A DNA stretch of 48,089 nt from an uncultured Spirochaetaceae bacterium. Lineage in GTDB: Bacteria; Spirochaetota; Spirochaetia; Treponematales; Treponemataceae. The position numbers were made by a program, and so were the translations under genes. The stretch spans positions 1-48,089 of the forward strand of contig CACXCG010000022.1 of the NCBI GenBank assembly GCA_902766125.1, in the 5' to 3' direction. Position 1 is the stretch's first letter, and each line of letters opens with the position of its first letter. This document shows positions 42,083 through 48,089 of the stretch, piece after piece. The notes beneath the pieces were generated by a model. It made no database searches, was not told the DNA's origin, and saw only the letters and a program-made list of their open reading frames with translations.

Positions 42083-42682
42083 ATGGTTGACAATTATGTA
42101 ACGGGAAAGGTTATAAAAAAACTTCGTGAGCAGAAAAAACTGACACAGGAAGAACTGGCGCAAAAAATTTTTGTGACATCAAAGGCAATCAGTAAGTGGG
42201 AAACAGGACAGGGCTTTCCTGATATCAGTCTTGTTGAACCGCTTGCAAAAGCACTGGACATTTCTGTAATTGAGCTGCTTTCGGGAACGTATGTTACGAA
42301 TACAAACAAGATCAGTAATCTGCGTAAAAGTAAATTTTATGTATGTCCTGTGTGCGGAAATGTAATTCATTCAATTGGCGAAGGAATAATCAGCTGTTGT
42401 GGAATTACCCTGCCGCCGCTTGAAGCAGAGAACGCAGAAGAAAATGATCAGGCACATACAATTCATCTGGAAAAAACAGAAGATGAATACTATGTTTACT
42501 TGGATCATCAGATGACGAAAGAACATTTTATTTCTTTTATTGCTGCTGTTTCTGATAACGCGGTTCAGTTTATAAAACTATATCCGGAACAGAATGCAGA
42601 AGCCCGATTTAAAAGAGACGGTGTTCAGTTTGTGTATGCTTTTTGTAATCATCACGGATTATTTAAGTTGAAAGTTTTATGA
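42083..42682 (+). CDS. XRE regulator fused to a desulfoferrodoxin-like domain
   Basis: The 199-residue protein has a Cro/CI helix-turn-helix at residues 8-65 ('IKKLREQKKLTQEELAQKIF', 'SKAISKWETGQGFPDISLVE'). A Cys motif 'CPVCGN...CC' follows near 92-109. The C-terminal domain resembles the superoxide-reductase centre: 'LDHQMTKEHFISFIAAVS' near 145 and 'FCNHHGLFKLKV' near 187. Some of the usual iron-binding His residues cannot be placed, so it may sense redox state or metal and not reduce superoxide. AAGGAGGTCATC precedes the ATG. Targets are unknown. Confidence 0.85.
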   Translation: MVDNYVTGKVIKKLREQKKLTQEELAQKIFVTSKAISKWETGQGFPDISLVEPLAKALDISVIELLSGTYVTNTNKISNLRKSKFYVCPVCGNVIHSIGEGIISCCGITLPPLEAENAEENDQAHTIHLEKTEDEYYVYLDHQMTKEHFISFIAAVSDNAVQFIKLYPEQNAEARFKRDGVQFVYAFCNHHGLFKLKVL

Positions 42683-42702
42683 CAAATTGATAAGGTTTAA
42701 AC

Positions 42703-43611
42703 ATGCAGACATTTATTGCACAGCATTTTTTAAGTGATACATACCAGCTTGCAGAGTCTCCGTTTTATGATTACCGGACAAAAACACTTTCCTGGGTCGA
42801 TATACCTACAGGAAAATTTTATACTTCGGGAAATGATGGAACTGATGCAGTAAAGGCTTACTGTTTTGGTCAGCCGACAGGTGCTGCGGTTCCCACAGAA
42901 AAAGAGGGAGTGTATGTTGTTGCCGCAACTGACGGTTTGTATCTGTATGAAAAAGAAAATGTCCGTTTGTTAAAAAATCTTTCTGAATACTACAAAAGCT
43001 ATCAGCGTTCCAATGATGCAAAAGCAGACAGTGCAGGAAGACTGTGGTTTGGCTCTGTTGTAAACGATGATGTGCATGAAGCAAATGGAAACCTATTCTG
43101 TCTGGATGGAGGAAATATTTTTTGCAGACAGAAAGATACAAAAATTTCTAACGGCATGGCATGGAGCAGTGACCTGAAAAAATTTTATTTTTCTGATTCT
43201 CTTTGTCATGCTGTTTTTTCGTACGACTATGATGCTACAACAGGAGATATTTCAAACAGGACTGTTTTGTTTACCATTCAGAATGGACTTCCTGACGGAA
43301 TGTGTATAGATGCGGAAGATAATCTGTGGGTTGCAATCTGGGGCGGTAACCGCATAGAAAAGCGAAGTTCAAAAGACGGAACTTTACTTGCAACCGTATC
43401 CGTAGACTCTAAAAACGTAACGTCCTGCTGTTTCTTTGGCAGCAAACTGGACACACTTTTTATAACTGCATCCGACCGGCTGTTTACCTGTAAGGTTGAT
43501 TGTATCGGTAAACATTGTGATGTGGCGAAAGTGTTTTCTTACATTACAGTTAATCAAACCGAATACAAAATCAATGGAATTTTGAAAACTGGGGAATCAA
43601 ATACTGGTTAA
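42703..43611 (+). CDS. SMP-30/gluconolactonase family protein
   Basis: The 302-residue protein has the six-bladed propeller pattern of SMP-30 lactonases: 'LAESPFYDYRTKTLSWVDIP' with the metal-binding Glu near residue 18, 'NDAKADSAGRLWFGS' near 104, 'ISNGMAWSSDLKKFYFSDSL' near 148, and 'GLPDGMCIDAEDNLWVAIWG' near 195. It probably hydrolyses a sugar lactone. AAGG lies seven bases ahead of the ATG. After its stop, a different frame continues with protein-like sequence, so the 3' end may mark a rearrangement or frameshift. Confidence 0.9.
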   Translation: MQTFIAQHFLSDTYQLAESPFYDYRTKTLSWVDIPTGKFYTSGNDGTDAVKAYCFGQPTGAAVPTEKEGVYVVAATDGLYLYEKENVRLLKNLSEYYKSYQRSNDAKADSAGRLWFGSVVNDDVHEANGNLFCLDGGNIFCRQKDTKISNGMAWSSDLKKFYFSDSLCHAVFSYDYDATTGDISNRTVLFTIQNGLPDGMCIDAEDNLWVAIWGGNRIEKRSSKDGTLLATVSVDSKNVTSCCFFGSKLDTLFITASDRLFTCKVDCIGKHCDVAKVFSYITVNQTEYKINGILKTGESNTG

Positions 43612-43658
43612 AGACTCCTGAATTCATGGAATATGTTCAGAAGAATAAAGCAGAGTAA
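43554..43658 (+). pseudogene. 3' remnant of an unidentified gene overlapping the SMP-30 end
   Basis: A frame shifted by one base from the SMP-30 gene is open from 43554 to a TAA at 43656-43658. It reads N-Q-W-N-F-E-N-W-G-I-K-Y-W-L-K and then T-P-E-F-M-E-Y-V-Q-K-N-K-A-E, which looks like a real C-terminal helix. It has no plausible start. It may be the tail of a lost gene, or the SMP-30 gene may have been truncated by a frameshift. Confidence 0.3.
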
Positions 43659-43672
43659 AGGAAAGCAGGATC

Positions 43673-44551
43673 ATGCACTATGTAAACGCTAAGACAATTC
43701 TGACTCCCCGCAGTATGAACATTTACCGCGGATGTACGCATGGCTGCATTTACTGTGACTCAAGAAGCAAATGCTATCAGTTTACGCACGACTTTGAAGA
43801 TGTAGAAGTTAAACAGAATGCACCCGAACTTTTAGAAGAAGCACTCAGAAAAAAACGCAAGCGCTGTATGATTGGAACCGGTTCTATGACAGACCCGTAT
43901 ATTCCGCTTGAAAAAGATTTGTGTCTTGTGCGCCGTTGTCTTGAAATAATCGAAAAGCACAGCTTTGGTGTTACCGTTCAGACAAAATCAGATCTGGTGC
44001 TGCGCGATCTTGATCTTCTGGAAAAGATAAACCGTAAAGCTAAGGCAGTAGTTCAGATGACGCTTACGACTGCGGATGATGTTCTGTGCAGTCAGATAGA
44101 ACCTGCGGTCTGTGTTACCAGCCGACGCTTTGAAGTTCTTAAGGAATGTAATGATCGCGGCATACCGACAGTTGTCTGGTTTAGTCCGCTTCTTCCGTTT
44201 GTAAATGATACAAAAGAAAATGTTGAACAGATTGTCGATTACTGTGTGCGCGCAAAAGTTCATGCCATCATTTGTTTTGGAATAGGGCTTACTTTACGCG
44301 AAGGAAACAGAGAATATTTTTATGCTGCACTGGACAGACTTGCAAAAAAAGATGTACGCTTTTGTGGTCTTAGGGAGCGGTATGCAAGGACATTCGGTAA
44401 CAGTTATGTTGTTTCAAGTCCGCAGGAACGTATGCTGATGGAACATCTTGTTACTCTGTGCCGCAAAAACAATATCATCCTGGGAACTGATTCCGTTTTC
44501 AAATGGATGGAAGAATTTCCTGAAGATAAAATGCAGCCGGGATTGTTTTAG
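43673..44551 (+). CDS. Radical SAM protein (SPL/Rv2578c-like)
   Basis: The 292-residue protein has the radical SAM motif 'YRGCTHGCIYCDSRS' near residues 18-32 (C-x3-C-x2-C), and 'MIGTGSMTDPYIPLEKDL' near 65, as in the spore-photoproduct-lyase-like group often annotated as DNA repair photolyase. There is no spore formation in spirochaetes, so the target is unknown. GAAAGCAGGA precedes the ATG. The ArsC-like gene follows with eight bases between stop and ATG. Confidence 0.9.
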   Translation: MHYVNAKTILTPRSMNIYRGCTHGCIYCDSRSKCYQFTHDFEDVEVKQNAPELLEEALRKKRKRCMIGTGSMTDPYIPLEKDLCLVRRCLEIIEKHSFGVTVQTKSDLVLRDLDLLEKINRKAKAVVQMTLTTADDVLCSQIEPAVCVTSRRFEVLKECNDRGIPTVVWFSPLLPFVNDTKENVEQIVDYCVRAKVHAIICFGIGLTLREGNREYFYAALDRLAKKDVRFCGLRERYARTFGNSYVVSSPQERMLMEHLVTLCRKNNIILGTDSVFKWMEEFPEDKMQPGLF

Positions 44552-44559
44552 GAGTGTGT

Positions 44560-44919
44560 ATGATTCAGATTTTTGGAACGAATAAATCGTTTGACTGTAA
44601 GTCGGCACAGCGGTTTTTCAAAGAACGCAGAATACCGTTTCAGTTTATTGATTTAAAAGAAAAACAAATGTCTCCCGGAGAATTTGATTCTGTGGTGCAG
44701 GCTCTGGCACAAAGTTCAGGAAGTCGGGAACAGGCAGTCGAAGCGTTGACAGATAAAAATTCAAAAGAGTATTCAAGCATAGCCTATCTTGATGACAGCG
44801 AAAAAGAACAGAAACTGTTTGACAATCAGGCTCAGCTTTTAAAACTTCCCGTCTGTCGCAATGGCAAAACACAAGCTACGGTCGGCATGCAGCAGAAGAT
44901 CTGGGAATCCTGGAAGTAG
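44560..44919 (+). CDS. ArsC/Spx-like thioredoxin-fold protein
   Basis: The 119-residue protein matches the ArsC/Spx/YffB superfamily: 'IQIFGTNKSFDCKSAQRFFK' with one active Cys, then 'IPFQFIDLKEKQMSPGEF' and 'LLKLPVCRNGKTQATVG' near the C-terminus. Classical arsenate reductase uses further catalytic residues that I cannot confirm, so a general thiol-transfer role is possible. I chose the ATG at 44560, with AGGAG five bases ahead; an in-frame GTG at 44554 overlaps that site. It is probably co-transcribed with the radical SAM gene. Confidence 0.88.
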   Translation: MIQIFGTNKSFDCKSAQRFFKERRIPFQFIDLKEKQMSPGEFDSVVQALAQSSGSREQAVEALTDKNSKEYSSIAYLDDSEKEQKLFDNQAQLLKLPVCRNGKTQATVGMQQKIWESWK

Positions 44920-44921
44920 GG

Positions 44922-44938
44922 TGATAGTGTCACTATCA
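44922..44938. promoter_or_regulatory. Perfect palindrome, candidate operator
   Basis: TGATAGTG-T-CACTATCA is a perfect inverted repeat of 8-bp arms. It lies three bases after the ArsC-like stop and 29 bp before the -35 box of the next gene. No T tract follows, so it is not a normal terminator. Confidence 0.5.
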
Positions 44939-44966
44939 GGCAGCGGGCATTCCAACCCCTCCCCAC

Positions 44967-44995
44967 TTGACGCTTTGTTAAATACTTCTTACAAT
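44967..44995 (+). promoter_or_regulatory. Promoter of the 45004 gene, leaderless geometry
   Basis: TTGACG (44967-44972) and TACAAT (44990-44995) are 17 bp apart, and the ATG at 45004 follows after eight bases with no Shine-Dalgarno sequence. Confidence 0.75.
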
Positions 44996-45003
44996 TTGTT
45001 ACT

Positions 45004-45486
45004 ATGGATAGCAACGAGGCTTTCGAGAAAATACTGCGTGCATTTGAGCAATATTACACGGTTAAAACGCAGGATGTGACTCCCCCTTTCTGTGCAGAGG
45101 CAGAATTCCGGTCACACAACGAACAGTATTTTCTGGTAAAGTCTGCAAAAGTTGCTGATATAGACTCCAACGACTTTGTTTTTTTTGCAAAAGAACAATC
45201 CCTGACAGTAAATCAGCTTTCTCACCTGGAACAAACCGCATGGCAGACAGGTCTTTCGCGGGTAACTCCGTATTACGGTCACCGCAATTCTGACGTAACG
45301 CTTGTGATTGTTGCCGATACAATTGAAGCTGATGCATTTAAACGGGTCAAAAAGCTGAAGCATTACAAATCATATAAATTCAGTCTGTTTGGCTGGAGTA
45401 GTTTTAGGGCAGTTGCTTACGAAACTTCTTCGGGAAAGGTCACGTATAATATGCGTGGTTCTGACTTAAAGAAGCTGGTAAGTTAA
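45004..45486 (+). CDS. Hypothetical protein, 160 residues
   Basis: I do not recognise a characterised family. The protein appears soluble, mixed alpha/beta, with no signal peptide or membrane span. Conserved-looking segments are 'FEKILRAFEQYYTVK' (helix), 'AEAEFRSHNEQYFLVKSAKV' (strands), 'VTPYYGHRNSDVTLVIVADT' and 'FKRVKKLKHYKSYKFSLFGW'. The second half is basic. It has a good promoter of its own with leaderless geometry and a palindrome upstream, so it may be regulated separately from its neighbours. cstA starts 26 bases after its stop. Confidence 0.8.
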   Translation: MDSNEAFEKILRAFEQYYTVKTQDVTPPFCAEAEFRSHNEQYFLVKSAKVADIDSNDFVFFAKEQSLTVNQLSHLEQTAWQTGLSRVTPYYGHRNSDVTLVIVADTIEADAFKRVKKLKHYKSYKFSLFGWSSFRAVAYETSSGKVTYNMRGSDLKKLVS

Positions 45487-45512
45487 GCATAATCTTTTCG
45501 AGGAGGAAAAGT

Positions 45513-47231
45513 ATGGTAGCATTACTGATTATAGTTGCTGCAATCGTTTTGCTTTTCTGTGGCTATGTTTTCTATGGCTCATGGCTTGCAAAACAGTGGG
45601 GAATCGACCCCAAGAAAAAGACACCTGCTGTTGAAAAGGCAGACGGTGTGGATTATGTTTCCGCAAAACCGGCAGTTTTGATGGGACACCACTTCTCTTC
45701 TATTGCTGGTGCAGGTCCGATTAACGGTCCTATTCAGGCAGCAGTTTTTGGATGGGTTCCGGTATTCCTGTGGTGTGTTATTGGCGGAATTTTCTTTGGC
45801 GGATTGCAGGACTTCGGTTCACTGTTTGCATCTGCACGCAATGATGGAAAATCTGTTGGCGAAATTATTAAAACGTCAATGGGTAAGACATCAAAGAAAC
45901 TGTTCATTATCTTTGCACTTCTGGTTCTGATTCTGGTTATTGCATCATTCGTAAATGTTGTTGCAGGAACCTTCTTTACCGCTGACGGACGCTTTGGTAT
46001 TGTATCAAACCCCACCGGTAACCAGAGTACCGCAATGGTTTCTGTACTGTTCGTTCTGCTTGCAGTTATCTACGGAATCCTTACCAACAAATGTGGACTT
46101 AAGACACTGCCCGCAACCATTATTGGAATTGCAGGAATCGTTCTTTCTATTTTTGTTGGACTGAACTACGGTCTTGCTATGAGCCGCACTGCATGGATTG
46201 TATTCATTGGTGTTTACATTACCATTGCATCACTGCTTCCTGTTTGGATCCTTCTGCAGCCTCGTGACTATCTGTCTTCGTTCCTTCTGTACGGAATGAT
46301 GGCACTGGCACTGGTTGGTATTGTTGTTTCTGCTGTTACCGGAAACGCAACATTTGATCTTCCTGCATTTACCGGATGGAAAGCATCTATTGGACCTCTG
46401 TTCCCTGCACTGTTCATTACTGTTGCCTGTGGTGCATGTTCTGGATTCCACTCTCTGATTTCTACTGGTACAACTGCTAAGCAGCTTGACAACGAAAAGA
46501 ACGCAAAAGCAATCGGTTACGGTTCAATGCTGATTGAATCTGCACTGGGAATTATTTCGTTGATTGCTATCGGTATGGTTTCTAAGACCTTTATCGTAGA
46601 CGGAAAATTCGTTGGTGCACCGCCAGTTGCATTTGCAAGTGGTATTGCTTCTATGTTCAGCGTAAGCGAAACAACAGTATACAAGACAATCTACACACTG
46701 CTGACACTTGCTGTTTCTGTATTTGCACTTACTTCTCTTGATACCGGTACTCGTCTGAGCCGCTTTATGTTCAGCGAACTGTTCCTTAAAGAGAACGAAA
46801 AGTCTTACAAAGACGCTTCTGGTGTACGCAAAGTACTTGCATTCCCCCTGTTTGGAACCGTACTGATGGTAGTTATTGGTTGTGTTCTGGGTGGACTTTC
46901 ACTGTCTCAGATCTGGGGTCTGTTTGGTGCTGCAAACCAGCTTCTGGCAGGTATTGCACTGATGGCAGTTGCTGCATGGCTTGGAAACGTTGGAAAGAAC
47001 AACAAAATGTTCTACATTCCGACTATCTTCATGCTTGCTGCAACCCTGACACAGCTTGTTCGCACGGTAATTACAAAAGTTACCAATATGGCTGCTGGTG
47101 TAGAAGGTGCTTTCCACTGGGGTAACTGGTTCCAGCTGATCTTTGCTGCTGCAATGACCGTACTGGCAGTTGTTCTGGTAATTGAAGGTGCTAAGACATT
47201 CGGCAAACAGCTGAAGTCTAAGAAAGCCTAA
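45513..47231 (+). CDS. cstA: CstA family pyruvate/peptide transporter
   Basis: The 572-residue protein has about sixteen membrane segments and CstA hallmarks: 'DYVSAKPAVLMGHHFSSIAG' near residue 48, 'AGPINGPIQAAVFGWVPVFL' near 67, and 'VACGACSGFHSLISTGTTAK' near 305. CstA and related proteins take up pyruvate or peptides, often during starvation. This short form is typical of anaerobes. GAGGAGGAAAAG precedes the ATG. A terminator follows about 30 bases after the stop. The gene is rich in codons typical of strong expression. Confidence 0.96.
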   Translation: MVALLIIVAAIVLLFCGYVFYGSWLAKQWGIDPKKKTPAVEKADGVDYVSAKPAVLMGHHFSSIAGAGPINGPIQAAVFGWVPVFLWCVIGGIFFGGLQDFGSLFASARNDGKSVGEIIKTSMGKTSKKLFIIFALLVLILVIASFVNVVAGTFFTADGRFGIVSNPTGNQSTAMVSVLFVLLAVIYGILTNKCGLKTLPATIIGIAGIVLSIFVGLNYGLAMSRTAWIVFIGVYITIASLLPVWILLQPRDYLSSFLLYGMMALALVGIVVSAVTGNATFDLPAFTGWKASIGPLFPALFITVACGACSGFHSLISTGTTAKQLDNEKNAKAIGYGSMLIESALGIISLIAIGMVSKTFIVDGKFVGAPPVAFASGIASMFSVSETTVYKTIYTLLTLAVSVFALTSLDTGTRLSRFMFSELFLKENEKSYKDASGVRKVLAFPLFGTVLMVVIGCVLGGLSLSQIWGLFGAANQLLAGIALMAVAAWLGNVGKNNKMFYIPTIFMLAATLTQLVRTVITKVTNMAAGVEGAFHWGNWFQLIFAAAMTVLAVVLVIEGAKTFGKQLKSKKA

Positions 47232-47264
47232 GTAAACGCGTAAGAGTTTTTCTAACGCACATAC

Positions 47265-47306
47265 ACCCGCTGGTTTCTTCTTTGGAGGAGACTGGCGGGT
47301 TTTTTG
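47265..47306 (+). terminator. Terminator of cstA
   Basis: ACCCGC (47265-47270) and GCGGGT (47295-47300) close a hairpin with further pairing inside, followed by TTTTTT. Its arms resemble those of the next terminator at 47887. Confidence 0.85.
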
Positions 47307-47379
47307 TTGACAAAATGTAAAAAGCAAGAGTATCATTTAAGCAGGCAATTTTTTTACCCCATACGAACAGGAGGTTTTT

Positions 47380-47859
47380 ATGAAAACAAGAAAGAGCGCT
47401 TATTTAGCAGTTTTGGTAACCGTAAGTTTGATTTTAGCAGGTCTGTTTACAGGCTGTGATAATCCCAGCTCAGGAACTGGTAGTATTGCAAACGGAACGT
47501 ATGTAGGAACCTGCGGTGAAATTACACTTACAATAACAACAGATGCATCAAACGGATTTTCTTACAGGGCTTCAAAGGCAACCTCTTCCAACATTGTAAC
47601 TCAAGTTTTTGAGGGAGGAACCTATACGCTTTCTAGTCCTGCTACAGGTGGAACATTTAATACTAGTGGCGGTGTGTATCATTATGAGTTTGAAGCTAAT
47701 ACTGATATTTCATTGTCTTTGGTAAGAGCAACCCAAGTAGTAATGGATCCAAACTTAGCAAACCTTCGGCTTGTTTCGTATGCTGCAGACGGTTCATCTA
47801 TGGTTGTGTCAGCTCAGAATAACAGTCAGGCGCTTACCTTTAACTTAGCAAGACAGTAA
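47380..47859 (+). CDS. Small lipoprotein of unknown function
   Basis: The 159-residue protein has a lipoprotein signal peptide ending in LFTGC (Cys26), then a Ser/Gly-rich linker and a beta-rich domain of about 120 residues ('NGTYVGTCGEITLTITTDA', 'YHYEFEANTDISLSL'). No family is recognised; the domain could be a small beta-sandwich or lipocalin-like fold. AGGAGGT lies five bases ahead of the ATG. It has its own terminator, so is probably a single gene. A surface or periplasmic location is inferred. Confidence 0.85.
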   Translation: MKTRKSAYLAVLVTVSLILAGLFTGCDNPSSGTGSIANGTYVGTCGEITLTITTDASNGFSYRASKATSSNIVTQVFEGGTYTLSSPATGGTFNTSGGVYHYEFEANTDISLSLVRATQVVMDPNLANLRLVSYAADGSSMVVSAQNNSQALTFNLARQ

Positions 47860-47886
47860 ACTAACACAGCATTCTTTAACCCAATA

Positions 47887-47926
47887 AAACCCGCTGGTTT
47901 TCTTAGGAGAACTGGCGGTTTTTTTT
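47887..47926 (+). terminator. Terminator of the small lipoprotein gene
   Basis: CCCGCTGGTTTTC and GAACTGGCGG form an imperfect hairpin followed by eight T residues. The arms repeat those of the cstA terminator. Confidence 0.8.
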
Positions 47927-47936
47927 GCCTTATCAT

Positions 47937-48089
47937 TAGATGATAGTTTTGATTGTTAAGTTTAATTGTCTGCATATTGTATCTTCTGTTATTCCTAACT
48001 TGATTCGTAATCTCAATCGTGCTTCAAATATAACATGGTAGTCCGCTTTTTCAATGGGCAGATTTCTATTTTATGCGGGATAAGCGACA
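47937..48089 (-). pseudogene. Possible C-terminal coding remnant at the window edge
   Basis: On the minus strand a frame that is open over about 45 codons reads P-I-E-K-A-D-Y-H-V-I-F-E-A-R-L and then R-L-R-I-K-L-G-I-T-E-D before a TAA near 47937. A stop codon lies just upstream at about 48070, while a neighbouring frame there reads S-L-I-P-H-K. This would fit a gene entering from the right with a frameshift. No family is recognised and the length is too short to be sure. Confidence 0.2.

Overview
The window looks like a chromosomal segment of a Treponema-type spirochaete. The evidence is an archaeal-type phenylalanyl-tRNA synthetase beta chain (a known spirochaete trait), lipoproteins with spirochaete-style lipoboxes and atrophied Ig-like domains, a moderate GC content, and abundant chemotaxis and cyclic-di-GMP proteins. 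I see no tRNA, rRNA, CRISPR array or insertion sequence. Taxonomy is inferred from gene content only.

Layout. Positions 1-2090: the 3' end of gyrA, then an 800-base stretch without a long gene. That stretch holds a small transcription unit (an 18-residue Cys-rich reading frame plus a terminator), a 36-bp tandem repeat interleaved with two parS-like sites, and a cluster of DnaA-box-like sequences. A third, perfect parS lies inside the next gene, argA. The region is probably close to the replication origin. 2091-7105 (minus): argA, queH, pheT with a fused C-terminal tRNA-binding domain, and a small XRE regulator. 7231-9244: a hypothetical gene, an S1-repeat protein and a Nudix hydrolase. 9274-12396: two divergent membrane diguanylate cyclases, the second overlapping a barnase/barstar pair. 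12393-17366: a methyltransferase, a DUF1295 membrane protein, a TetR regulator with a damaged 5' end, a chemotaxis receptor and a TtcA-like enzyme. 17453-19312: a Na+:alanine/glycine symporter behind a glycine riboswitch, and a lipoprotein remnant. 19371-20907 (minus): a PadR / HAAS-DUF4097 / PspC operon.

21030-29569: a membrane acyltransferase, pyrE followed by a BtuFCD-type importer, an ABC exporter, a MATE exporter and a PrsW protease. 29679-31798: an Ig-domain lipoprotein divergent from an XRE regulator, with two perfect palindromes in the shared promoter region. 31850-36757: PutP, a secreted hypothetical protein, DUF763, DUF2156 and a Cys-cluster protein. 36870-42005: a GGDEF-EAL protein, a histidine phosphatase, a methyltransferase, a Y-family polymerase, a YolD-like protein and a DinB-like protein. 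42083-48089: an XRE-desulfoferrodoxin-like fusion, an SMP-30-like protein, a radical SAM enzyme, an ArsC-like protein, a hypothetical gene, CstA and a lipoprotein.

The most unusual theme is gene starts. About ten genes have a TATAAT-like -10 box only 6-8 nt before the ATG and no Shine-Dalgarno sequence, which predicts leaderless mRNAs. Genes that instead have a clear GGAGG-type site (CstA, PutP, the lipoproteins, PadR, the ABC exporter) show that both initiation modes coexist. The other main candidates are the parS/repeat/DnaA-box region, the cyclase-barnase-barstar cassette and the PheT fusion.
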